64,000 bases of DNA from Batillaria attramentaria. Taxonomy: Eukaryota > Mollusca > Gastropoda > Batillariidae. Made by a program: the position numbers and the translations under genes. The notes under the pieces are model-generated. The model did no database searches, was not told the origin of the DNA, and worked only from the letters and a program-made list of their open reading frames with translations. Shown one piece after another: positions 1-11,519 of this stretch (position 1 is the stretch's first letter; every line of letters begins with the position of its first letter). The stretch spans positions 644,501 to 708,500 of the forward strand of contig JACVVK020000211.1 in NCBI GenBank assembly GCA_018292915.2, in the 5' to 3' direction.

Positions 1-90
1 AATGTGCCATGTATTAGAGTGGAAACCCCAAGCCACAAACGGGACTGGCACTCTCCAGTCCAACCTCTCTCCATTCCAGTGACTGCCACA

Positions 91-342
91 GTCTCCAAGT
101 CAAACGCAAGAAATCTAAAAATACAAATACTCATCAACAGTCTCCAAGTCAAATGCAAGAAATCTAAAAATATAAATACTCATCAACAGTGAGTCTCCAA
201 GTCAAATGCAAGAAATCTAAAAATACAAATACTCACCAACAGTCTCCAAGTCAAATGCAAGAAATCTAAAAATATAAATACTCATCAACAGTGAGTCTCC
301 AAGTCAAATGCAAGAAATCTAAACAAAAATACAAATACTCAC
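91..342. repeat. Five-unit intronic minisatellite abutting a splice donor of gene A
   Basis: Units of 49 and 53 bp alternate, beginning with GTCTCC at 91, 140, 193, 242 and 295. The last unit runs straight into the donor of the exon ending at 343. Gene B has a single copy of this unit in the same place (about 23946-23990), so the array expanded in gene A after duplication. At least one extra unit (ACTCACC near 230) carries a second donor-like GTGAG on the minus strand. Confidence 0.85.
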
Positions 343-1026
343 CATCATAGAGAGTGATGCAGTCGTCAGGCAAAATGTGGAAGCTTGTGAAATTAAGTGA
401 TATATATCTATGACTTCTTGATTCAATGGTCCATTCGCATTCCATCTGCCCATTGTAGGAGCTAGAAGAAATGATGAAAGAATTTGTCTAAAACAAAACA
501 AAACTCACAACACCAACCAAAAAAACCCCACCAAAACAAAACAAAAAACCTGTTACCTGTCACCATAAAAGTTGATAAACATTCACGTTTCACTTCCATG
601 AGGACTCCGATAGGGCAAATCAATGGTATGTTTGAATTTTGGTACACAAGAATAGTTTGGTATGCCATACTTTCTCTGCTTCTCTTGTGATAAAAGATCA
701 TGTGGTTGGCATAAAAATAAGAGCTGAAGTACAATAAAAACATTAATCGATAAAACGTGAAAACTTACAGTGCTGGAAGTGACTGGTTAAATACTGTGCT
801 TTTGTACTTGTGGGTGGCCTTCAATTCCTTGTCATACGGACAGTCCTTGCAATAAACTGAAAGTAAAATATGAACAGGAATAATAATAACAACAGGCGCA
901 GAGTACGTCAGTGATGCCAAAAAATTAATAGGCAGCACTGGTGGTGGGAGACAAACACTGGTAAAAGTTCATCCTTGTCAGTGCTTTCCTTCTGCTCTGA
1001 TTGCCTACACACACAAATGAACACAC

Positions 1027-1114
<88 letters not shown>

Positions 1115-1341
1115 GTCAGGGATCACAATAACTGGCACAATATGTGCCGTGAACAAGGGACTACTGAAAACAAATACAAAACAGGTGAGATCCTTATGCG
1201 ATGGGGAGCATGTATATACATATACATATGTTCCCATAGGTGGATGTTTCTGCCGCAACTATAACCCTAGGCATGTCATGACGCACAAAGGGCACACGGA
1301 GCCGGGAACGTAGACCTTGGGGGAAGATAGGACTGACCCCA

Positions 1342-1385
<44 letters not shown>

Positions 1386-1510
1386 TGCTCCGACGTCACA
1401 AAGTAAGCTCTTTCGACATACCATGGCGGTGCCAGTCCGGCCAAACTCTACTTACCGGCGCTGCCCAGGCACAGCAGAAAAACGGAAGAGAAACATATAC
1501 AACCACACAT
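343..1510 (-). CDS. Gene A: CUB-domain membrane protein, 5' part only (runs off the window)
   Basis: Three coding exons can be joined on the minus strand: 1510-1456 (signal peptide), 856-769 and 461-343. Each is bounded by AG and GT, and the phases fit (1, 2, 1). The start at 1510 gives an 18-residue hydrophobic leader (MCGCICFSSVFLLCLGSA). The next two exons encode the first half of a CUB domain: a cysteine-containing N-terminus, FNQSL, then MECEWTIE, LNFTS and the DCITLYDG strand that is a CUB hallmark. The second CUB half, the membrane segment and the tail must lie left of base 1. Gene B has the same exon layout and very similar sequence, so the two are tandem duplicates. Likely a secreted-pathway, cell-surface protein. 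The function is unknown; CUB domains usually bind proteins or glycans. Exon calls are strong; the product name rests on the domain only. Confidence 0.8.
1027..1113. repeat. (GT)n then (GA)n microsatellite
   Basis: About 33 GT repeats run directly into about 10 GA repeats. It lies in intron 1 of gene A. A shorter GT/GA compound tract lies at 1343-1385 in the same intron. Confidence 0.95.
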
Positions 1511-1595
1511 GGTTATGAGTTATTGCGTGACTTCTCCAAACTCAAACAGAAGACGTGACACCAAATACAAACTCAGAAAGGAAATGTGTTTCAAA

Positions 1596-1653
1596 GTGGT
1601 TGTTTACGGAAGTGCTGAGGTAGTCAGGTTCTCGTTTCCGCACCGTTTAGAAA
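1596..1653 (-). promoter_or_regulatory. Conserved upstream block of gene A
   Basis: These 58 bases are identical to 25656-25713 upstream of gene B, while sequence on both sides has diverged. The block lies 86-143 bases before the start codon, so it is probably promoter or 5' UTR. It contains CGGAAGT, an ETS-type core. A second identical 25-base stretch follows near 1690-1714 (GATGAAACCGCGG and onward). Regulatory role is inferred from conservation and position. Confidence 0.5.
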
Positions 1654-1742
1654 CTCTACCAATTCAAGATGGTACGATGTAAGAACATTGATGAAACCGC
1701 GGTAGCCCAGTCGTCGATGCGAAACAGTGCACCGACGCACCA

Positions 1743-1759
1743 GACTCTCCCCCCCCCCC

Positions 1760-1792
<33 letters not shown>
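1743..1792. repeat. Compound C-run, (CT)n and (CA)n tract
   Basis: A 15-base C run is followed by CT and then CA repeats upstream of gene A. The matching place in gene B (about 25808) has only a short CT/CA tract. Confidence 0.9.
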
Positions 1793-1904
1793 ACGGTGTG
1801 CATGACCGTTTTGGCTGCTTCCAGCTTCACTGACAATCATCAAAATGGCAGTTTTTTTCTTCTTCTGGGAACGCAGACTGATCAGTCATACTGTAGTTTT
1901 GTTT

Positions 1905-1963
1905 GCGGGTTTTTTTTTCTTTCAAGTTTTTTTTTTTGGTTGGGGGGGGGGGGGGGGGGGATT
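1905..1963. repeat. G/T-only low-complexity tract
   Basis: Poly-T followed by a run of about 20 G. The apparent reading frames through it (FFFF/GGGG) are artefacts. Confidence 0.85.
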
Positions 1964-2040
1964 TTGTCTTTTCTGTTTTTCTGCAGAAAAAAAGGGCTTC
2001 ACACAGCAGTGTGCTGCCGCTGCACCCAGGCTGGCCCAGG

Positions 2041-3480
2041 TTTCAGGACGGGTTTCAGTTTTCAGGTTTTTTTTCCGCAGTCAAGTTTCCCCAGCCGACT
2101 GAGCCTGAAAATGGAGGTAGTCAAAACTGTACATGCTGTCTGCATCAGGGGGCGTGGAATCAGTGTGATCACACGGTGTTTCAGTATTAATTTGCTTTTC
2201 ACGGCAGTGAGTTCAGTACATTTTTTCACTGACTGGCTGAGTTGTGATGCTCCACTGAGTCACCCACTGGGCTGGGTTAACTTCCAAAAAAGAAATGAAC
2301 ACAAACAATTGTCTGGGAAGCTGCAATGTTTAATGTTGACAAGTAAAGGGATGTAGATTTGTGCCCGCCTTTGATATCTGGTATCAGTCAGGCCAACTTC
2401 CACTGAGTCGGCTTTCAGTAATAGGCCGGGGTTCAAGTTCAGGGACGCTGTCGGGCTTGGTAAAATTGAACAGTCAGTTGACTGTGCACTGATTTTGCAC
2501 AGTCGGTTTGTTGTTGTTGTTGTTATGTTTTTTAACACACTGTTTGTGGCTTTTTGTTGAGATTGCAGACCTTTAACATTGCTGAGAGAAAAAAACAAAA
2601 ACAAAAAAAACAAACACTATATGATTACCGTAGCCGCAGTCGGACCGGACGCCGGCGGGCCTGCAGTCGGTGCACTGATTAGTGCGTCACCGCTCAGTGA
2701 ACTGAGCCGGTTCAGTTGAGTGTTTCAGTGTTTACTATTTTTGTTCAGTGTTGGTAGTGTTTGATTGTTTGTCAGTTATGCCGTTCGGTCACAGTTTGGA
2801 TGAAAACTGTGACTGTCTGACACTGACGAGACAGAGAGAGACTGACGCAAACTGAACGATCGCCACTGATAGTCAGCGGCCTCCACTGCCTCCCGTCCCG
2901 GGGGAGCCGGGTGGTCGAATGGTCACTGGTCAGTAGAGCGTTGGACTTCTAACGCTCGGGTCGTGAGTTCGATCCCGGCTGGGGCCAAATATTTGTGCTG
3001 GCTTTTTCATCGTTGCCCCGTCTTTGATATCACCCTATGTGGTGGAAAAGGACGTTAAACCTCCAAACACCCATCCACCCACCCTCCCGTCCCGGCGTCA
3101 ATTACACGGTGACTGCATGTGAGAACTCAGTGCCGGTCAGTCAGTGTTCGGCTTTACGGTCACTGAATAAGCACATCCTGAGACAACAGTTTCTCTGACG
3201 TGTACTGATCTACTCCGTCAGTGTGTCTGGCCGCGACAACAACGCGAATCGTGAGCGGAACTCACACACTGAGCCCCGCCGCCAGCTACCAATTTGCCCC
3301 TGTCCCTCCTCGGGTCGGTGGGATTCCAGTCACTGATACTGACCAGTCCTGATCTAAACCGAAAACCCTGCCACGTTCTCAGAAATGTCAGCCGGCACGC
3401 AGTAGTGAAAACTTTTCAGTTTCGGACGTGTTCCGTACTGACCTGACGGCGGCTGAGTTTCGAAAAAGTTTGCATTGAAC
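2041..3480. other. CAGT/ACTG-enriched region
   Basis: By hand I count about 56 CAGT or ACTG tetramers in 1.44 kb, against roughly 11 expected at even base composition. They are often extended to TCAGTG or CACTGA and lie on both strands with no fixed period. The region is G+C-richer than its flanks, has no convincing exon, and is interrupted by a SINE (2904-3090). It may be a decayed short-motif satellite or an ancient repeat. Confidence 0.6.
2904..3090 (+). mobile_element. SINE family 1 (tRNA-Arg-like head)
   Basis: The head has a tRNA-like anticodon arm (GCGTTGGACTTCTAACGC) and a B box (GAGTTCGATCCC), resembling tRNA-Arg(UCU). The body has the shared block CCCCGTCTTTGATATCACCC and ends in GGACGTTAAAC. 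The same element occurs near 55.8, 56.7, 58.6 and 60.0 kb in both orientations. This copy has a small insertion in the A-box region, so it is an old copy and not a functional tRNA gene. Confidence 0.85.
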
Positions 3481-3826
3481 AATCCTCCCCAGTACCCCTG
3501 TGCTTTGCTGTGGGCCGGTGCCAGAACTTTTGCCGTGAGTTACCCACCTGCTCGTGGAACCTTGTGTTCGGACTTCGTTTGGTGAGTTCTGACGTGTCCT
3601 CTCAGTCTGTCAGTCTGTCGATTTTCTGTTCTTGTTTGTTTTTCATGTGAAGTAGCTCCCATCCAAAGTAGGCTTTACGACTGATATTGGACTAGTGCAC
3701 GATACTATCAGGACGGCGGTGAACACTCGGGGGGAGGGGGGGGGGGGAGATGCATTTTCGTCAAGTTGTTGTTGTTTGCTGCAAGATGCTAGTTAGTAAG
3801 ACTTAGTTGATATAGTTCGCCCGTTA

Positions 3827-4051
3827 GGGGGTGCAAATGTATACCAGTCAATTCCGTCGATGTTTCGCATAAAGTTAACTCGTAGAACGAACTGAAGTCC
3901 GAGCGGCCACGTGACTTCATCTCGCCAGACCCCGGAGTACATTTGCACCCTCTCCCGCCGGCGTTGCATACAGTCGCCCCCGTTAGTGGACGACTGGAGT
4001 CAGTTATTTGCCCCTCTTGCGCATGATTGGACGGTATACATTTGCACCCCC
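3827..4051. mobile_element. Foldback / MITE-like element
   Basis: A perfect 19-base inverted repeat (GGGGGTGCAAATGTATACC at 3827-3845; complement at 4033-4051) bounds about 187 bases. A third partial copy of the end motif (TACATTTGCACCC) lies inside near 3940. No target duplication is clear. MITE is the best guess. Confidence 0.5.
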
Positions 4052-4509
4052 CTCCCCTCCCGAGCGTTAGCCGGTAAACTAGTGTTTATTTCTGATTCAG
4101 GGATCTGAGATGAGTCATGCAGCTTGACGACATCTGGATGTGGACCACACCACCCAACAACCTCTGGAGATGAGATGAGTCATGCAGACAAACATCACCC
4201 GGTAAGCCAAAGTGAAATATGTTGTATCAGAAATAGTTTTCATGATAACTTTATTCCTACCCCGGGCCCATGTTTTTGGTGCTGCCCCTGACTTGTGGTC
4301 CAAGCCAGTGCACCAGGTCGAAGTTTGAATTTCTGATTTCTATGGGCCACCTCAGCCAACTCCTCAAGTGTAAGCTGGTGATTTATCTGAGCTAAACCTG
4401 AAGCCCCAAATCAAATGTGCTGTGCACCAAATACATGTTTTCACCAGGCAGTTGTCAGTGAGCCAAAGTCTGTTTCTGATCCAGAAGTTAAGATCGAGAT
4501 GGGCCAGGT

Positions 4510-4815
4510 CACAACGCTGGAGTACACCTGGACATCGGCCACACCACCGGAGTACACCTGGACATCGGCTGTACCACTTGAGTACCCCCGGACATTGGCT
4601 GCGCTGCTGGAGTACTCGTGAACATCAGCCACGCCATTGGAGTACCCCTGGACATCAACTGAAGTACTCCTGGACATCGGCCTTGTCACCAAAGTACTCC
4701 TGGACATCGGCCATGCCACTGAAGTACTCTTGGACATCAGCCTTTCCACTGAAGTACTCCTGGACATTGGTCATGCCACTGAAGTACTCCTGGACATTGG
4801 CCACGCTGCTTGATG
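4510..4815. repeat. 30-bp minisatellite (about 10 units)
   Basis: Units of about 30 bp share GGAGTACACCTGGACATCGG or GAAGTACTCCTGGACATCGG, with the spacer drifting through the array. It is open in several frames on both strands, as expected for a 30-bp (3n) period, and is not evidence of a protein. Confidence 0.9.
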
Positions 4816-4851
4816 ACAGCTGGTGCTGCTGCCGGACTGGGTGAGTTTGAT

Positions 4852-5820
4852 CTTTGACATCACTGTTTCTTGCACACTTTGTATAACTTGTACTGTGCTA
4901 TTTCACATCAGCCTAAGATTAGATGTATGACCCTGGGTTAAATGCTGCACTTTTTGCTATTTGCACATGTATAATGAAGTTGCTTTGTGATGTATGCATA
5001 TTGCATACCAAGCAAGTACAATGCCCTGTTCTGTTTGATGTAATACAGATCTGTCAGATGCCAGCAACCCTTCCCACCCCTCCACCTCTCATCCCATTCC
5101 CCTATCCCTGCCAGTCCCACCCCCAATCCCTACCTCCCCACCCCACCATCTCCTTTCTCCTGTCTCCTATTGCATTGTAGTCCTTTGCAGATGAAGGATA
5201 TGATTTTGCGAATTGAGTACAAGTTAAATGTAAAGAAAATTTAACACCATAAACTTTAAATCCATTGAACCAGCATTGTGGAATTTGTTGAGAATGGAGC
5301 CTCAGACGGATGACTCATGTATCTCAAAAATGACAAAAAAGCTCTTGGATTAGTTGTTTGTTTGTGGGTTTAACTTCTTCCACCTTTAAAATAACAAAGC
5401 AATGAGAAAAAAGCCTATATATATATATATATGTAGAAATTTTTTGTTCCCAGCAGCAAATCAAACCCTTGACAGGAGCATTGAGACACCAACGCTCTAT
5501 GACCCCTCCATGAAAGAAGCACATAAGAAAATAAATTCTAAATTTGCTGAAGGAGGATATGATTTATATCAACACCTGAGTTTTAACTTGTATCCTACGA
5601 GTGAAAGTGAGTGCGTTACAGATTTAAACACTTGTACTGATATAAATTCTCTCTTTTGTCAGCTCATTAATGCATCCTTCATCAGCAGGTTTAGTACTAG
5701 GACCCTAGGAACCATGTTATACAGAAGGTGACAGAATCAACTGTAAGTTTGTAAGTTTAAAGGTGCAGCCTTTTAATATTTTTTTCCAATTATTACATGT
5801 TGTTTGTTCATTTAAGAGGA
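4852..5820. other. Unassigned sequence
   Basis: I see no gene, RNA or repeat family that I can name. A pyrimidine-rich stretch lies at 5070-5165 and an (AT)n run at 5417-5433. The open frame at about 5440-5730 has no recognisable domain. Confidence 0.4.
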
Positions 5821-6190
5821 GGGTAGGGACGTGGGCTAGCCCCCAGTAGGGCAGCACGCACACGCACACTGGTGTGTGCCAGAGTGCGCCATCCTATGGT
5901 AGCTCCCAGCACTCCACCTCACTGCCTAAGGGTAGGCCGTCCACTGGTCAGTCTCCCTGTCGGACCACCGGCAGACCTCCCGGGATCCTCTGCCTGCCCC
6001 AGCACCACACCTGGGCGATTCTGGGAGGTCCATTCTTCCTCTTGTCTCGTTACCATGGGGCCATGTCCCATTAGTGGAAGGTTTCAGTGCTGTGGTTGTG
6101 CTGACTGGTTTGGCAGTGCCAGATTCCCTTTTCTCCCAGAAAGGGGCTTTTGGGCTGCACTTGTTTTCAGGCTCTAGCATTTCTTTCTGA
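5820..6190 (+). repeat. Interspersed repeat, copy 1 of an inverted pair
   Basis: Similar in order and wording to the reverse complement of 11520-11935. Both carry a GCAGCACGC or similar start, a stretch reading ATGGTAGCTCCCAGCACTCC, a central CCCCAGCACC, and CCATGGGGCCATG or similar. The conceptual translations align (MVAPSTPPHCLR versus MVSPSTTPHCLR), but both frames lack recognised domains. It is probably an old transposon fragment of unknown class. Confidence 0.6.
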
Positions 6191-7400
6191 AGGTATGTGT
6201 GTGTGTGTGACGCAGTCTGGTTGTGTATCACTATCAGACAGCCAGATTGCACGACCAGCATCATTACTTTTACACTGGGAAAACTTTTGTTCGCTTGGGA
6301 GACTCTTGGGGACTAACACCTGGTCAGCCCCCAAGAGTAAAGAGGGGATACAGGGTGTATTTTTCTGTTCTTTTTGTAATTTTTATTTTTTCAAGGGTTT
6401 TTTGTTGTTGTTTTTGTGAGTATATGTGTGTATGTATGCGTGTGTGCATGTGTGTGTGTCTGATAGGACACCATTTGCAAAAAGAAAAAAAGGAAGAGAA
6501 AAAAATGCAAATGGTCTGTGGTGTTTGTCTCTCTCTCTCTCTCTGCTTGTGTGTGCATGTTTGTGATTCAGTGAAGGAAAGGGGGGGGGGGGGGGGGGGT
6601 CAAAGGAATTTTGTTAGGGAGCTATTTAAACAAAGGTTTTTGTGAACTGTAAACATTTAACATCATTCAGTTCTAAAAGAGGCAAGATATTCTGCCAGTC
6701 AGTGATAAGATTTCTTTTTCAGACTGATTAATTTTTGTGGTGTTGATTTAGTGTTGAGATCCATGACACAGAGGTGAAGAGGTGGTAAAGAACAGTTTTA
6801 GAAGTTCTATAGAGTACCGTAGTTCTAGAGGTGGCATAGAGTAGTTCTGGAGGTGGCATAAAACAGTTTTAGAGGGTCGCACGGAGCTGCACAAGGTGTG
6901 GCTGTAAGCATTCTCAAACATTTGACATGAGACAGTCACTGTCGTTAGACTGATCAGCATCACACCTCAAAACTCACTGTTCTATTGACTTCTTGCTATG
7001 GTCACTTGTTGCCAGCTAGCTCAATCTGATGATATCAGATGTGTCCCTTTTTCTTTTTCATTTGATATTCAACAAGAAACTTCAGGGGCACTCCTTCATT
7101 GGTATGACCCAAAAGCAGTTCCCTGTCCACCCTCCTTCTCTGTGTGTGTGTCTCAATTTCTCTCTAGATCTCTTTCTCAATTTCTCTTTTTTGAGTGGGG
7201 AGCCACTCTCTCTCTCTCTCAATTTCTCGGGGGGGGGGGGGGGGGGGGGGGAAGGGGGGGGGGTACTCTCTGTCTCTGTTTCTCAATTTCTCTCTTTAAA
7301 GTTTGGGGCCACTCTCTCTGTTTCTGCATTTTGGCTCTCAGTTGTGTCAACAACAATTGTGACCCCTTGTGCTGTCAACCTGTCATCATCTGTGGGTCAT
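6190..7400. other. Low-complexity stretch without genes
   Basis: GT-rich runs (6195-6460), a G run of about 18 (6582-6599), CT-rich tracts and a G run of about 20 (7229-7262). The sequence between them shows no recognisable coding exon. Confidence 0.5.
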
Positions 7401-7445
7401 TATACCCTCCTCCTCCACCTCAACCCCCCACCCCAAACCCCTACC

Positions 7446-7448
<3 letters not shown>

Positions 7449-7531
<83 letters not shown>

Positions 7532-7545
7532 ACACACACACACAC
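7449..7545. repeat. (CA)n microsatellite
   Basis: About 95 bases of nearly pure CA. The long conceptual proteins here are poly-Thr-His artefacts. Confidence 0.95.
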
Positions 7546-7829
7546 CACCCTTCAACAGACTTGGCTCGCCTTCGCATGTCAAGACCTACCTCTTGCGGCA
7601 GAGCTGATTTCACTGAGCTTGCCCACCCCTTTTCTCTTTCTTTACTTTTATTTCTGCCTCTGTTGGTCCATTCACCTGTCTTTTTGCTTCCTTAAACTCT
7701 CCTCTGGGGTGAGGTCAGTATGGATGTGTCTGCTGGCCCTTGGTCCAGTCAGACCAAGAGGTCTAAAGGTCATTTCTGAAGGCCGACTTCACTGGATTCC
7801 CCCACCTAGTCTTCACACTAGCAGGCTTT

Positions 7830-7831
<2 letters not shown>

Positions 7832-7905
<74 letters not shown>
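7832..7905. repeat. (CA)n microsatellite
   Basis: About 36 CA repeats, pure, 290 bases after the preceding CA tract. Confidence 0.95.
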
Positions 7906-7908
<3 letters not shown>

Positions 7909-8189
7909 CAGCAGAGTTATACACATATCAATACACACACCTAGACAGATCACCTTCAACAACCAATATCCAACCTCCCCGTCTTAAAAATCAAGATTTT
8001 TTTTTTTTTTTTTTAATACCAGAACCTGGTTTTCGGTTTCCTCATACCTGACCTCAAAATGGACTGTTATCGTTAGGTGTATACAGTTTCCAGAAAACTT
8101 ACAAACTCTTTGTGCAATTACAATTCTGGCATTTAAAAAAATGGGCATACAGAGAGCAAGAGAAAAACAATTGGGCATACAGAAATTGT

Positions 8190-10115
8190 TCTGGCTTCTG
8201 TGACCTCCGTGGATTCCACTCATGACCGGGGAGGAATACTACTGGAGGACCATCGCATGGAGTTCAGATGCAATTAAAAAAACAAACAAACCCAAAAACC
8301 GTTGCCGAAAATTTCAGCCTGTGACCATTTCTATGGGTTCTGTGTCCTCTGTGGGTTCCACTCATAACCGGGGAGGAACACTACTGGAGGACAATCCCAT
8401 GGAGTTCAGGTGCAATTAAGAAAAACAAAAACAAAAAACAAACCCAAACTGTTGTCTGACTTGAAATTTCAGCCTGTGAACATATCTATGGGTTCTGCAT
8501 CCTCCGTGGGTTTCACTCATAACCTGGGAGAAACACTACTGGAGGACCATCCCATGGAGTTCAGGTGCAATAAGAAAAATTATCCCCCAAAAATTGTTGC
8601 CGAAAATTTCAGCCTGTGACCATGTCTATGGGTTCTGCGACCTCCGTGGGTTCCACTCATAACCGGGGAGGAACACTACTGGAGGACCATCCCATGGAGT
8701 TCAGGTGCAATTAAAAAAACAACCCCAAAAACTGTTGCTTGAAATTTTCAGCCTGTGAACATATCTATGGGTTCTGCGTCCTCCGTGGGTTCCACTCATA
8801 ACCGGGGAGGAACACTACTGGAGGACCATCCCATGGAGTTCAGGTGCAATTAAAAAAACAACCCCCAAAACTGTTGCCTGAAATTTCAGCCTGTGACCAT
8901 ATCTATGGGTTCTGCATCCTCCATGGGTTCCACTCATAACCGGGGAGGAATACTACTGGAGGACCATCCCATGGAGTTCAGGTGCAATTAAGAAAAACAA
9001 AAACAAAAAACAAACCCAAACTGTTGCCTGACTTGAAATTTCAGCCTGTGAACATAATTATCTATGGGTTCTGCGTCCTCCGTGGGTTCCACTCATGACC
9101 GGGGAGGAACACTACTGGAGGATCATCCCATGGAGTTTAGGTGCAAAAAAAAAAAAAAAAAAAATCCCAAAAAAACTGTTGCCTGAAATTTTAGCCTGTG
9201 ACCATGTCTATGGGTTCTGCGACCTCCGTGGGTTCCACTCATAACCGGGGAGGAATACTACTGGAGGATCATCCCATGGAGTTCAGGTGCAATTAAAAAA
9301 ACAACTCCAAAACTGTTGCCTGAAATTTCAGCCTGTGAACATATCTATGGGGTCTGCGTCCTCCGTGGGTTCCACTCATAACCGGGGAGGAACACTACTG
9401 GAGGACCATCCCATGGAGTTCAGGTGTACAATTAAAAAAAAAACACCCAAAACTGTTGCCTGAAATTTCAGCCTGTGAACATATCTATGGGTTCTGCGTC
9501 CTTCATAGGTTCCACTCATAACCGGGGAGGAACACTACTGGAGGACCATCCCATGGAGTTCAGGTGCAATTAAAAAAACAACCCCCAAAACTGTTGCCTG
9601 AAATTTCAGCCTGTGACCATATCTATGGGTTCTGCATCCTCCGTGGGTTCCACTCATAACCGGGGAGAAACACTACTCGAGGACCATCCCATGGAGTTCA
9701 GGTGCAATAAAAAAAAATTATCCCCCCAAAATTGTTGCCTAAAAATTCAGCCTGTGACCATGTCTATGGGTTCTGCGACCTCCGTGAGTTCCACTCATAA
9801 CCGGGGAGGAACACACTGGAGGACCATCCCATGGAGTTCAGGTGCAATTAAAAAAAAAAAACCCAAAACTGTTGCTTGAAATTTTCAGCCTGTGAACATA
9901 TCTATGGGTTCTGCGTCCTCCATAGGTTCCACTCATAACCGGGGAGGAACACTACTGGAGGACCATCCCATGGAGTTCAGGTGCAATTACAAAAATAATC
10001 CAAAAAACTATTGCCTAAATTTCAGCCTGTGACCATGTCTATGGGTTCTGCGACCTCCGTGGGTTCCACTCATAACCGGGGAGGAACACTACTGGAGGAC
10101 CATCACAGGAGTTCA
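8190..10115. repeat. Satellite array, about 14 units of roughly 138 bp
   Basis: Each unit has CAGCCTGTGA(A/C)CAT, TCTATGGGTTCTGC, TCCGTGGGTTCCACTCATAA, CCGGGGAGGAACACTACTGG and CCCATGGAGTTCAGGTGCAA, then an A-rich linker of variable length. Units start near 8190 (partial), 8333, 8478, 8625, 8765, 8901, 9063, 9208, 9347, 9487, 9623, 9765, 9902 and 10040. Diagnostic variants (ACCATGT with GCGACC; AACATAT with GCGTCC) recur in an irregular alternation, suggesting higher-order duplication. The core matches the 3' tail of SINE family 2 (35300-35350). Spacers are A-rich linkers, not unique sequence, so this is not a CRISPR array. Confidence 0.95.
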
Positions 10116-10407
10116 GGTGTTAAAAAACAAAACAAAACAACAACCCCCCCCCCCAAAAAAAAAAAAAAAAAAAAATCCGCTCAAATCTGTTTCATGATCA
10201 GAAAGGGTTGCCACACACAAGGAGGAAAAGCTTTCAGGAAGCTGAATCTTGAATAGGGACAAGGGAAATGAGGTCTGAAGTATTTAGATTTGAGAACATG
10301 GGATAGACAGAAACTGATCGGGGGGAGGGGGGGGGGGGTTGTACAAAGTTTTTTGACAAAGAATAAGTGTGTGTTGGACATTCAGGATATTTGATGAGGA
10401 AGGAAGG

Positions 10408-10408
<1 letters not shown>

Positions 10409-10440
<32 letters not shown>

Positions 10441-10500
10441 CGCACACACGCACACACACACAAACAAGACACATACACACACACACACACACTCACACTC
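10409..10500. repeat. (CA)n/(CGCA)n microsatellite
   Basis: CA repeats with interspersed CGCA units. Confidence 0.9.
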
Positions 10501-11500
10501 TTTATCATTCTGAACTTAGTAGCAGCTGCAAAATAGTTTTTGTTGCTTCTGCAGCTTAAAGTGAAAAATATTCACCAATGTTCTCAGACTCCTGGACGCA
10601 CATATGCAAGTCCAGTGTCGCATTGGTCTATTAGAATCACACATCCCAGGTAGATTGTAATGACTCTGACCCGATGTAGTAGTGCAACACTTGGATCGCC
10701 TATTGTGCCTGTTCCTTCAAGGACAAGGGATTGTGTTTTCAGTCACTCAAAGCTTTACTTTCAAGCTTTCTCAATGATGCATGCTGTATGATAGTCAGTT
10801 GTTGCTGACCAGCATTGCATGGTTTGTAAATGGTTCTCTTGAGTCCTGCTGGGTCTTTGCACCACCTGCTTCACTCCCACAATTTGTTCTCCACAGCAAA
10901 CACCCACAAGTGGCTTGGAATTTTGAGGTTCCACATGTTGTAGATACAGTAATATACTTCACAGTAAGCACTTTTGAGGATAACATGCATGATACATTTC
11001 CATTGTTTCATGCGGTTATTTCATGTATTAGCCACCCATATTTTTGTGATTGAGTCCATGTTTAATTGTTAAAGAGCCACCTCTTTTTTTTTCCCCATTG
11101 TCCAGGCATAATCATTTAGTAGCCACCTTTTTTTTATAGATAGGTCACCCCCTCAGCAAGTGGGTGTGAGGGCGGGCTCTTAAAGCCTATAAAAGATTCC
11201 CAGGAACGTTAAGTGCAGTAAAAGTATATGATGCTGGTCTTGAACTCACTGTCTCATGCACATTCTGGTGTGTGATGCTCATGATGTCATGCTGTAGTTC
11301 ACCGCACGTTCACTCAGCACAACTCTGCCATGTACTGTTTTGGGATGATGATAGGAGAAAGGTAAGGCATCCTATCTGGTGAGGATGGTTACCTCTCTCA
11401 TTCATCAACCCTTGACAGTATGTGGTACAGCTTTAGTGCTGAGTGAAATGTGCAGTGAACAACAACCTGCCTTTGTGAGTTGTCTGGTAGTACAATTAGG
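10501..11500. other. Unassigned sequence
   Basis: No domain-bearing frame, RNA gene or named repeat seen. Two poly-T runs (near 11080 and 11130) could be remnants of retroposon tails. Confidence 0.4.
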
Positions 11501-11519
11501 CTGTCAAGCACACGCACAT

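Noticed and set aside
2904..3000. Possible functional tRNA-Arg gene
   Set aside because: The tRNA-like head is followed by the SINE body, recurs in many copies and has a disrupted A-box region.
4441..4844. Ser/Thr- or Tyr/Ser-rich repeat protein
   Set aside because: The 30-bp period keeps any frame open on both strands; this is a minisatellite.
5440..5731. Plus-strand frame of about 95 codons
   Set aside because: No recognisable domain and no splice or promoter support.
6998..7987. 329-codon open frame on the plus strand, the longest in the window
   Set aside because: It runs through CA arrays, G runs and CT tracts; its protein is poly-Thr/His and Gly with no domain or splice context.
8190..10115. 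Possible CRISPR array
   Set aside because: Units are tandem satellite copies with A-rich linkers in place of unique spacers, and the DNA is animal nuclear in character.
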